From Intestinimonas massiliensis (ex Afouda et al. 2020) (lineage in GTDB: Bacteria; Bacillota; Clostridia; Oscillospirales; Oscillospiraceae): 23,711 nt of DNA. The notes under the pieces were generated by a model. It did no database searches and was not told the DNA's origin. It was given only the letters and a program-made list of their open reading frames with translations. Positions 11,701 to 15,280 of this stretch are shown piece after piece (position 1 is the first letter of the stretch; each line of letters opens with the position of its first letter). The stretch covers positions 2,844,176 through 2,867,886 of the forward strand of contig NZ_LR131147.1 in NCBI RefSeq assembly GCF_900626285.1. The letters are read 5' to 3'. The position numbers and the translations under genes are program-made.

Positions 11701-12057
11701 ACCGGACTCAGCCGCCTCCCGGAGGAACTCCAGGCTGGTGGGGTCCTCCTCCAGCATGGACTGGCCCTCCAGCTCGATGATCACGCTGACCCGGGGGTTT
11801 TCCTCCTCCATCAGGTCCTCCAGCTTCACCTCGCCGGAGCGGAGCTTGTCCTTCTGGGCGTCGCTCAGCTGATCGCCGTAGCGGTTAATGAAGGCCTCCA
11901 CCTGGTCCTGGTAGGAGGGCTCCTCCTCTTCCGCCGAGGTTTCCGGCGCACTGTCAGGCGCGCCGGAAGGTGCCGCCAGCGCCGTGACCGGCAGCATGCC
12001 GGTCAGGATGCACAGCATCAGCAGCAGGGAAAGCGCGCGTCTCCATGTTTTCCTCAT
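1..12057 (-). CDS. Giant secreted subtilisin-like (S8) serine protease with InlB repeat arrays, C-terminus beyond window
   Basis: Open from ATG 12057 to base 1, 4019 codons with no stop, so the gene is cut by the window edge. AAGGAG lies 9 nt before the ATG. Residues 1-29 are a signal peptide ending in TALAA, and about 90-184 resemble an I9 propeptide. The S8 domain has D225 in VIDTGLD, H304 in DHGTHVAG, N407 in SAGNE and S645 in GTSMASP. A PA-like insert sits at about 486-583 and an Fn3_5-like domain at about 755-897, an order known from lactocepin and C5a-peptidase relatives. Further on come beta-sandwich regions, a beta-helix (about 1311-1520), a carbohydrate-binding-like sandwich (about 1540-1660), a helical region, 13 InlB-type units (to 3096), a second beta-helix (from 3097), another helical region and a second InlB array (from about 3630). 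It is expected to cleave proteins outside the cell. Substrate and anchoring are unknown, because any sorting signal or SLH domain would lie past base 1. Confidence 0.93.
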   Translation of the reverse strand, partial: MRKTWRRALSLLLMLCILTGMLPVTALAAPSGAPDSAPETSAEEEEPSYQDQVEAFINRYGDQLSDAQKDKLRSGEVKLEDLMEEENPRVSVIIELEGQSMLEEDPTSLEFLREAAESGISLMSTDDEQQAAARSIAAETGVDMDVKYTYDLAFNGIAAEVNYLDMDAIAQADGVASVYIDPVYEMVPTDAQEVSPNMSGSNETTGVNAVNGQYKGEGTVIAVIDTGLDLDHEAFQNAGGLVTEDNAKLCKAELAGLMQTLTINGKTGSDANSVYKSLKVPFAFNYADDGTLPADHSGDAQGDHGTHVAGIAAGYMVDGESKVTFSGVAPAAQLIIMKVFGANRAGQWSDILAAMEDAARLGADVINLSLGSPAGFSDSSSAAEENTAEVLNTLTKAGVVVCASAGNEYSAAYGNRYGGMSLASNPDNGIVGSPASYDESLAVASVANTTYSGQFLWVGDRKIAFTNNATADSRNILKLIPDGQESVDKEFAILTDGSTMLTGTADEFDQYAVSSGIEGKFVVVRRGQTFTETVERAQDAGAIGLIVADHTEGSLSNMAENTEVTIPAVFISKADGDFLAGKKTGTITISRAVSTEDNVGAGQMSDFSSWGVTSDLKLKPEITTPGGNIYSTRDNGTYGNMSGTSMASPNMAGLVALAKQYINENQEKFAPYINDDQGKVDPNKLGDVITNLMMSSASPITDPNSNTFYSPRKQGAGLANIADAAAAEAFLSVEGAPSAKLDLGDDDGKTGKYTMTFTVNSLSGEDETYTLDTTALTEKILKNQQVEYQTYHWNEAQQKYTTETVTEDFMSNEPYELTGVTVTCSGDNVSGSTVTVPANGSTAVTVTLTLGDADRTYLDQYPNGIYVDGFVELLDADSDGGSDLSIPFLAFYGDWEQAPILDEGTWMDVLEDKDIHPSFGFSTAKRDSESIFSILLETATPLGTPNMTSANQRELAEVGYDYRPSLNLYNPTPDSGYDLLFCDISLLRSAKDVTMTLYGVTSGTTQDDLDNYENLESYVDTATVYNTVSGENYNKTYHDGTTVRDHSDYLSYRFYWNGTDTSGSILPDGTLVIAKVTATMGTGDDESGNRRSSFYFPVVIHTVPPKVTEMNFTSDPDGITVQIDDPNFVGSVMMGIYGLKSKDGEVDYFTSGELTGVGEDALPEQFTAGGGTVTFDFPYLWDKAYNIWTVYAELTDLSGGYSTYYYHLVSWFDVEMDQTVLNEGRSLTLDYSAGFRKAYNHWEENTNIPGGHSYNITSSDPDLLSVTDNGDGTVTLTASADAGLTQAKKVEIIFQGGVNRNFEERYTITVLPYLLQKQIDEAQPGDTVYWTGGDLTDSVTIDKDLTLDLGGATLTSADGEAAIRVRSGNVTITNGTVRSSSGGLATDGTQLLATLNGEHPAAIRAEGGSVTLDGVTAQGAALTGQALVTHVSSAVDLAGSAALTIRDSELYGEYAVNNQVSGLTPGGAITVEDGYLSGDVASVKSYTNADTVTDLGANSVALDSDALYTEALTGGAAVNDLDFTGSFTKQSCTPYLYFDLTDPDEVAKWTATDATIDYVDGQMKVTANSYSAYIYRKLDQPVTLSGSQAWKVFFSSQSSSSLWNYVNVSYDGGASWSGNSGYLSGSNDRCNTASFSGQITDIRVKFDSSDNWIKMTGFGAFASMDDAQGFTSVSVDTSTKALTVLDRSALAQSAGLTTAEADGQLTVTAPEPVSAGTDGAFSYRWVPVSVTLTPEAGEAQTAEFVDGTAAITPPEGAYTLSVNWSTEVSPSTVRQAELNRLQDPDYESKAAADLKSYLSILSGQLDLSADVEALRTLKANLSGSMVEGAFKLRDQMKIDTPLTQAHLNEYYATYADEVAAFSGDENGVIYQGVKGDSEAVGVYWAKASTLTNPESGATVTKNGFYSTINSDGMMSGFYVDENYSHLSAALAQAEAAQPLFQELQSLCASDAGLAELQAWWGANGGQLLDTALAVQKVIKDDDRTGNVNFASTAAWDSTYGVYYDRQAKVANSSDNELWEYLDGDGVTSTDGKAVDAAMTVLRDEGTALYEFVQTAGSFSGVTGTQRNANLLQQGKTQANGKSYAQNLADGIAANAGTVYALHEGEDGKWYLSAQGSGSVTYAAVSLSSDHGQPASQTLYYPAGAQITLPTLTEVGWTHTGWKDGETTYNLTDPYTVPEGGASLTAVWEAGSVNYTLELYGADLTGGTYSSLGTVTVPAYTGQDIQLVQEDKLVLPEAEGMPDLSGYLFSIENQDNVLTATVAGDGSTVLKVYFDRINFTLFAGEDTAQVPYGAPLSETLSTFTPVKEGYTFGGWYLDESLETPVAEDTTMPADSLTVYPKWTANQYTITFDSRDGSPVDAITADYGQTVTAPTAPTRTGYTFGGWYTEESCTGEPYVFDTMPAQSFTLYAKWTVNRYTITFVTGEGTAVEPITGDYGSSVTAPENPTRTGYTFAGWDKEIPATMPAGDLTITAQWTVNQYTITFVTSEGGSTVDPITQNYGTTVTRPDDPTREGYTFTGWFTDEDCQNVYTFTTMPAESLTLYAGWQVGAYTLQFNSNGGSEAATIAADYGTPITLPTVTRTGYTFGGWYRDNTFTGDPVDFTTMPAENLTLYAKWMVNQYTITFVTGEGTHVEPITAYYGAQLTAPKDPTRTGYTFAGWDKEIPATMPAGDLTLTAKWTVNRYTITFETAGGSPVDAITQDYGTAVQAPAEPTRAGYTFAGWDKAIPETMPAENITITAQWTVNQYTITFESGEGTPVDTITADYGSKVTAPDAPTRTGYTFGGWYAEEDCSGEPYAFTTMPLDGVKLYAKWTVNSVTITFDTGADGPAVEPITQDYGTPVTLPAPEKTGYTFGGWYADADCSGPAVELTAMPAESATLYAKWTANSYTITFVTGEGSPVDAITQDYGTAVTAPDAPTRTGYTFGGWYTEEACENPYTFTTMPVGGITLYAKWTINSVTITFHSNGGSEVEPISGQYGDPLTEPDYPTLKGHSFLGWFTEEDLSGEKYTFETMPAENLELYAKWVLNQYRVSFDTDGGTELDDLMVDYGAKVPQPEAPVKSGYFFQGWSLDGQTYDFTAPMPDTNLVLTAVWLKNSALQDLIDQTEPGGTVSWTGGDFTTSVTIDKPLTLDLGGAVITGLAGEPVITSKPGKGQTVTIRNGTLVGGSDQGQPALMVDGGKTVLRNMLCRGDSVEDDGTVVYNGSGADVHNNGNLTVYDSVLAGIYGINNGARGSYLGGGQIQLHSAVLLGLASDMYSDDTLLVPNTALTLPEQDFSAQLREGDLPQAVEELDQLLTVRRERIVIPAFQSDDVSTSYTFRDGMLEVTVTVPQLEELAFASRWIPVQLDNGGQNAPFTQQADGTFTASLPASGGVQNCTIRFQGQLSFSSREMEQIVNLPLALASGSLTQIGQFADLEARMYEQSQTAKSLMRDTYDQITAAAADPTNSLLISLFGIGQTITNMQDAIVAMGGSYVTGTGDSGLIGQLEDYHSRFTAVSGEAARLAFLCENYSDIRDVVGRIYTQAEKLYQNASDPLLYSLIISNKLVSGYDQKVEQLKDVLKQFDDMLVELDGNRLLVLGDWQADTTGTLCDKVLAAAAVQGGYLDVPAGSTLTDGSDDTAATLSLSAQVVSVTCNWNDGSGKTTVLQGLAGDSLTAPAEPTRTGYTFGGWYTDESCTGEPYVFTVMPEADLELYAKWTANQYTITFETGEGTPVAPMTADYGTAIQAPAAPTREGYSFIGWYTEETCENLYTFATMPAENITLYAKWQAGQYTITFVTGEGATAVAPIVGDYGTPVTAPDAPTRTGYTFAGWDQEIPATMPAGDLTITAQWTVNQYTITFVTGEGATAVEPIQADYGAAVQAPAAPTREGYSFIGWYADPDYSGDPYTFTAMPAENITLYAKWQAGQYTITFDSQGGSQVEAIAADYGQTVTAPTVPTRTGYTFGGWYTEADCTGEPYVFTTMPAQSFTLYAKWTVNQYTITFETGEGTAVEPITQDYGTTVTKPDDPTREGYSFTGW
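2770..5715 (-). repeat. InlB/Listeria-Bacteroides repeat array A (13 units) inside the protease gene
   Basis: Tandem protein repeats with the pattern YTITF..G...V..I..DYG..V..P..PTR.GYTF.GW...TMPA...TLYAKWTVN. Unit boundaries on the plus strand are at about 2770, 2974, 3187, 3397, 3610, 3823, 4012, 4201, 4411, 4624, 4813, 5026 and 5226. A degenerate first unit lies at about 5485-5715, and a different beta-rich segment (about 5227-5484) separates it from the rest. Most units are 210-213 bp (70-71 aa). Three (3823-4011, 4012-4200, 4624-4812) are 189 bp (63 aa) and lack the residues between GW and the TMPA motif, reading GWDKEIPATMPA or a close variant. Such repeats form beta-grasp-like stalk domains in surface proteins (family knowledge). 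Confidence 0.9.
2770..8130 (-). repeat. Composite module copy 1: beta-helix, beta-sandwich, helical region, InlB array
   Basis: The first copy of a large intragenic duplication begins at a beta-helix motif (near 8010-8130) with WTGGDLTDSVTIDK followed by LTLDLGGATLT. It continues through a sandwich segment containing YRWVPVSVTL (near 6880) and a helical segment beginning VRQAELNRL (near 6730), and ends with InlB array A. Copy 2 at 1-2769 repeats the same order with related motifs. Copy 1 additionally holds a galactose-binding-like sandwich (about 7080-7440) and a second helical stretch that copy 2 lacks or has replaced. Confidence 0.7.
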
Positions 12058-12090
12058 ATGCGTGTTCTCCTTCTATCCTCTGTAAAACGA

Positions 12091-12129
12091 CCTGGCCTGC
12101 TGCCCGCAAAATGTGGACAGCAGGCCAGG
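12091..12129 (-). terminator. Hairpin between SLH gene and protease gene
   Basis: A perfect 12-bp inverted repeat (CCTGGCCTGCTG at 12091-12102, its complement at 12118-12129) with a 15-nt loop lies in the 113-bp gap. On the minus strand it is followed by TCGTTTTACA, a short T-rich tract. It starts 42 bp after the SLH gene stop and ends 33 bp before the protease ATG. It most likely acts as a leaky terminator or RNA-processing and stability stem that sets the ratio of the two transcripts. No separate promoter was visible between the hairpin and the protease start. Confidence 0.6.
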
Positions 12130-12170
12130 CCCTATGGGAATACGTTGGTTATGCCATTGCGGCTGAATGC

Positions 12171-15035
12171 TCAGGCGCCTTCCAGATCCAGCACCAGAGT
12201 AAAGGCGAAGTTGGTGGAGGCGCTGCCCAGCGTGATCTTGGGCGCGGTGGCCTCGTCACCGAAGGTGCTCAGGCTCAGGTCATCCAGGCCGTTGTCGGTG
12301 ATCAGGTCCGCCAGAGCCTGGCACAGGTCCCCATTGGTGGTGGCGGAGGCCAGACCGCTCAGGGAATCCTTGGTCAGGGTGGTGTTGCCGATCTGCACCA
12401 TGGCGCCCGCGGGGATACGGTTGACCACCGCGGCAATGGCGCGGCGCAGCTGGACGGCGTAGTTGCTGTCGTCATACCGGCCCACCAGCTCCAGCAGAGT
12501 GGCGTTGTTCAGGGCGGTAGAGGCGTTGGACAGCTTCACGTCCCAGATACCGGCCAGGGTCTTGACCTTGACCGCCTTCTCCAGGGTGGTCATCATGCTG
12601 TTGCCGGTCAGCACACCGTCGATCTGCTCGTTGATGGCGTCCTGCATGGCGCCCTCGGCGTCGGCCTTGAAATCGGTGGGCTTGCTGCCCTGGGCGCGCA
12701 GATAGTCGCAGATGGCGGCCAGCGCATAGCCCTGGATGGGATCGTCGGGATCCAGCGTCACACCGATGTCGGCGCCGCTGGCTTCAATCAGGGTCACAAA
12801 GTTCTCGGCATTCACATTGTTGCAGATACCGGTTTCACCGTCGCCGAACAGGATCAGATTCACATAGCCTGCCGCGTCGTTGATGCCGGCAGCCTCAAGG
12901 GCTTTTTTCTGATCCTCCTCCATGCTCTCATACATAGCAGCCAGCTGCGTGCGCAGAGTTTCATCAGCAAACACACCGGCGTCATCGCCGATGGCCGCGA
13001 TCAGAGCATACAGGGCGCTGTTGTCGGGGGCGGCGGAGGCGTTCTCCTCCCAGTAGCGCTGGAAGAGGAAGCTGTCCTTGATCTCCGCGGCGGAGAGGTG
13101 GTTGGCGGCCACCCAGGCGTCCACAGCGCCGTCCAGCATCTGCTGGGCCTCTTCCTCGGTCTTGCCCAGCTGAGTGAGCAGGCCCTTGTAGCTGTCCAGG
13201 CTGACGCCGGCCAGGGCGTCGTTCAGAACGGTGTCCAGCTTGCCCTGCACGGTGGTGTTGTCCAGAGCGGCATTCACCAGCTCATCCACCGCTCCGGCGT
13301 AAGCGTTCTGCATCTCCTGGGAGATGGTGAGCTTGAGGTAATAGCCTTTATCCGCATCCAGCTTGTAGGACAGGTAGTCGCTCTGGGCGTCCAGCACGAA
13401 CTTCACGGTGTAGTCGGTGGGGAAGGCGCCCTCGCCGGTGTAGGAAGCCGCGATGCCGTCCACCGGCGCGAAGGAGGCCTTCACACTGGTCTGGGCGTCA
13501 AACTGATTGGTGTAGTCGGCGCTGTTGGCGGAATTGAGCAGGTTGCGGGCGATCTTGACGGCCGCCTGCACCGCGTCGTTCTTGGTGATGCTGCCCACGG
13601 TCAGGGTCATCTCGTCCCCGTTGGCAAAGGTGAGGGTCATACCGGTGATGCAGTCACCGCCGTTGTAGTTGCGGAAGTTGTCCTTGAAGTCCTGCATGGC
13701 CTGGGCCAGGTAGGACTGGGCGGCCTCCTGGATCTCGCCCACCATCTGATCCACCTGATCCTTGGTCAGCTCGATGCCCAGCTGCTCGGCCACGTCCTTG
13801 ATCATCTGCTTCAGGTCCGCGGGGGTGGTGCTGCCATCCACCACGGGGAGAACCATGTCCATGGCAAAGCGGGCGGCGTTGAGCACGGTGTTCTCCGTCA
13901 GGTCGGCCTGAGCGGTGACGGTGACGGTGCGGGCCCCCTCCTCCATGGAGGTCATGTTCCCGGTGGTCAGGGCGAGGTTCAGGGTGTCATTGATGGCCAG
14001 GCCGTTGTTCCCGGCGGTGTCCTTCACGCTGTCCAGCACGGAGTTGACGGTATCCACATACCCGCCGGCCCAATCAGCCGCGGAGAGTACCGCCTGTCCG
14101 ATGTAATCGGTATTCGCCATCCACTGGGCGTACAGGGTCAGGTCGGCGGTGACGGTGATGGTGTCGCCCACGTTGTAAGTCGTGCCGGTGCCGTTCGCCG
14201 CGGTGTTCCAGCTCAGGAACCGGTAGCCGTCCCGGGCCAGCGCCGCAAAGGTATAGGTGGCGTCCTTGGCCACCGTCACGGTGGTGGCCGTCCCGCCCTC
14301 ATAGTTGGGATCCAGGGTCAGGGTGTAGTTGGTAACAGCGGGGGTACCGCCGCCGCCGCCGGTGCTGCCGCCGCCGGTGGGCTGGGTGGTCATCAGGGAC
14401 AGGCGGTAGATCATGGCCGCCACTTCCGCCCGGCTGGCGTAGGCCTTGGGCTGGAAGGTGCCGTCACCGGTGCCGTACACCAGGCCGTAAGCCACGCAGC
14501 GCTCCACCGCGTCCTTGGCGTAGGAGCTGATCTGGTCGGCGTCGGGGAAGGCGATGGGGTCGGCAGTCTTCTTGAAGGTCTTGTTCTGGCTGGTCTCCAG
14601 ATAGCTGATGAACCGGGCCATGGTGACGCACATGTCCTCCCGGGTGATCTCCTTCTCCGGGTTGAACCTGTTGCCGCCGATGCCGTTGATCACACCGTTG
14701 GACACAGCCCAATCCACGGCGGCGGTGTACCAGGTGTCGGCGGGCACGTCGTCAAAGGGCGCCACGGAGGCGTCCCCCGTCTTCCCGGCCACCCGGGACA
14801 CGGCGGTGACGAACATGGCCCGGGTCATGGTGTCCTCCGGGGCAAAGCGCGTACTGCTGATTCCCTGGAAGAACCCCTTTTCTGTGACATAATCTACGTA
14901 GGAATAGTACCAGCTGTCCGCCTTCACATCGTCGAACCGCTCCGCATCAGCAGCAAGTGCGCTGATAGGCAGAAGAGTAAACAGCATGCAAAGCGCCAAC
15001 AACAGGCTGAGCATTCGGGACTTTACGTTTCGCAT
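12171..15035 (-). CDS. SLH-domain surface protein with one InlB repeat and a large unknown C-terminal region
   Basis: 954 aa. Residues 1-29 form a signal peptide ending SALAA. Three SLH domains follow at about 33-75 (FDDVKADSWYYSYVDYV), 93-136 (FDDVPADTWY) and 161-205 (FPDADQISSYAKDAVE, with TFQPKAYASRAEVAAMIYRL). Next come a glycine-rich linker (about 217-235), one InlB repeat (236-306, ending LTLYAQW) and about 645 residues that I cannot assign. That last region is rich in Ala, Asp and Leu, looks mainly helical, and has some beta stretches and no catalytic motif. SLH triplets normally bind pyruvylated secondary cell-wall polymer, so this protein should be wall-anchored. The start is supported by AAAGGA 9 nt upstream. 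It precedes the protease gene on the same strand and shares the repeat type. Confidence 0.93.
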   Translation of the reverse strand: MRNVKSRMLSLLLALCMLFTLLPISALAADAERFDDVKADSWYYSYVDYVTEKGFFQGISSTRFAPEDTMTRAMFVTAVSRVAGKTGDASVAPFDDVPADTWYTAAVDWAVSNGVINGIGGNRFNPEKEITREDMCVTMARFISYLETSQNKTFKKTADPIAFPDADQISSYAKDAVERCVAYGLVYGTGDGTFQPKAYASRAEVAAMIYRLSLMTTQPTGGGSTGGGGGTPAVTNYTLTLDPNYEGGTATTVTVAKDATYTFAALARDGYRFLSWNTAANGTGTTYNVGDTITVTADLTLYAQWMANTDYIGQAVLSAADWAGGYVDTVNSVLDSVKDTAGNNGLAINDTLNLALTTGNMTSMEEGARTVTVTAQADLTENTVLNAARFAMDMVLPVVDGSTTPADLKQMIKDVAEQLGIELTKDQVDQMVGEIQEAAQSYLAQAMQDFKDNFRNYNGGDCITGMTLTFANGDEMTLTVGSITKNDAVQAAVKIARNLLNSANSADYTNQFDAQTSVKASFAPVDGIAASYTGEGAFPTDYTVKFVLDAQSDYLSYKLDADKGYYLKLTISQEMQNAYAGAVDELVNAALDNTTVQGKLDTVLNDALAGVSLDSYKGLLTQLGKTEEEAQQMLDGAVDAWVAANHLSAAEIKDSFLFQRYWEENASAAPDNSALYALIAAIGDDAGVFADETLRTQLAAMYESMEEDQKKALEAAGINDAAGYVNLILFGDGETGICNNVNAENFVTLIEASGADIGVTLDPDDPIQGYALAAICDYLRAQGSKPTDFKADAEGAMQDAINEQIDGVLTGNSMMTTLEKAVKVKTLAGIWDVKLSNASTALNNATLLELVGRYDDSNYAVQLRRAIAAVVNRIPAGAMVQIGNTTLTKDSLSGLASATTNGDLCQALADLITDNGLDDLSLSTFGDEATAPKITLGSASTNFAFTLVLDLEGA
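14118..14330 (-). repeat. Single InlB repeat in the SLH protein
   Basis: Residues about 236-306 read NYTLTLDPNYEGGT, DGYRFLSWNTAANGTG and LTLYAQW, matching the InlB/List_Bact_rpt pattern. It is more diverged than the units of the neighbouring protease, so it is not a recent copy of them. It sits right after the Gly-rich linker and probably acts as a spacer between the anchor and the C-terminal domain. Confidence 0.8.
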
Positions 15036-15121
15036 CTCTTCACATCCTTTACAGTTTTTTGTTGGAACAACACCAACACATTTATATTATATAGAAATAC
15101 AGATGGAGATCTTCTCCCCAT
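15023..15121 (-). CDS. Possible 32-aa leader peptide overlapping the SLH gene start
   Basis: Too short for ordinary gene calling. ATG at 15121 has a very strong Shine-Dalgarno (GAGGAGGTGA) with AGGAGG 10 nt upstream, the same spacing as in the Cys-rich gene at 20443. The frame runs 32 codons, uses A/T-rich codons unlike the neighbours, and ends with TAA at 15025-15023, which is 13 nt inside the SLH gene in another frame. This geometry would allow translational coupling. The peptide has a hydrophobic middle (VFLYNINVLVLF) and a basic end. It resembles no leader peptide I know. The strong SD is seen directly; translation is inferred. It could equally be the relic of an older start site. Confidence 0.4.
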   Translation of the reverse strand: MGRRSPSVFLYNINVLVLFQQKTVKDVKRCET

Positions 15122-15123
15122 CT
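15101..15123 (-). promoter_or_regulatory. RNA hairpin over the leader-peptide start codon
   Basis: In the minus-strand transcript AGATGGGGA can pair with TCTCCATCT across the loop GAAGA (nine pairs, one G-U). The stem contains the ATG of the possible leader ORF and lies just after its SD. It could mask initiation or act as a protein or DNA operator. The pairing is visible; any regulatory role is inferred. Confidence 0.4.
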
Positions 15124-15161
15124 CTTCTTCACCTCCTCAGAAAATCGTCTTGCTACGTAAT

Positions 15162-15190
15162 ATTGTAGCACTAACTTTTAGGATTTTCAA
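15162..15190 (-). promoter_or_regulatory. SigA-type promoter of the SLH gene
   Basis: On the minus strand TTGAAA (15190-15185) is separated by 17 bp from TACAAT (15167-15162), and the -10 is preceded by TGC, an extended -10 element. Transcription would start near 15155, giving a leader of about 120 nt that includes the strong SD and short ORF. A second TATAAT-like box at 15091-15086 has no recognisable -35 and would start inside that ORF, so I favour the upstream promoter. Confidence 0.7.
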
Positions 15191-15234
15191 CAATTTCCAG
15201 CCCCATAAAAAAAACTAATTTGTCGCAGCCGCAG

Positions 15235-15272
15235 AAACGGGCGGTACCGTTTGTGCGGTACCGCCCGTTTTT
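15235..15272. terminator. Hairpin terminator after the LTA-synthase-like gene
   Basis: A perfect 15-bp inverted repeat (AAACGGGCGGTACCG at 15235-15249 and its complement at 15256-15270) with a 6-nt loop, 10 bp beyond the TAA at 15281. Read on the plus strand it ends in a T run (15268-15272). On the minus strand the U tract is only TTTCTG plus A-rich flanking DNA. It is well placed to stop minus-strand transcription before the SLH promoter and may act in both directions. Confidence 0.75.
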
Positions 15273-15280
15273 GCGTGTTT

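Noticed and set aside
1585..12462. Plus-strand open frame of 3625 codons
   Set aside because: It is antisense to the protease, whose frame shows a signal peptide, catalytic triad and repeats. The plus translation is low-complexity Gly/Val/His/Gln-rich with no domain or SD.
15086..15091. TATAAT on the minus strand as the SLH gene promoter
   Set aside because: No -35 match at 16-18 bp. The upstream pair at 15190-15162 with 17-bp spacing and extended -10 is much better, although the box could be a secondary start.
12045..15218. Plus-strand open frame of 1057 codons
   Set aside because: It lies opposite the SLH protein, which has clear domains and a start signal. The plus frame runs through the promoter and terminator region and has the same shadow composition.
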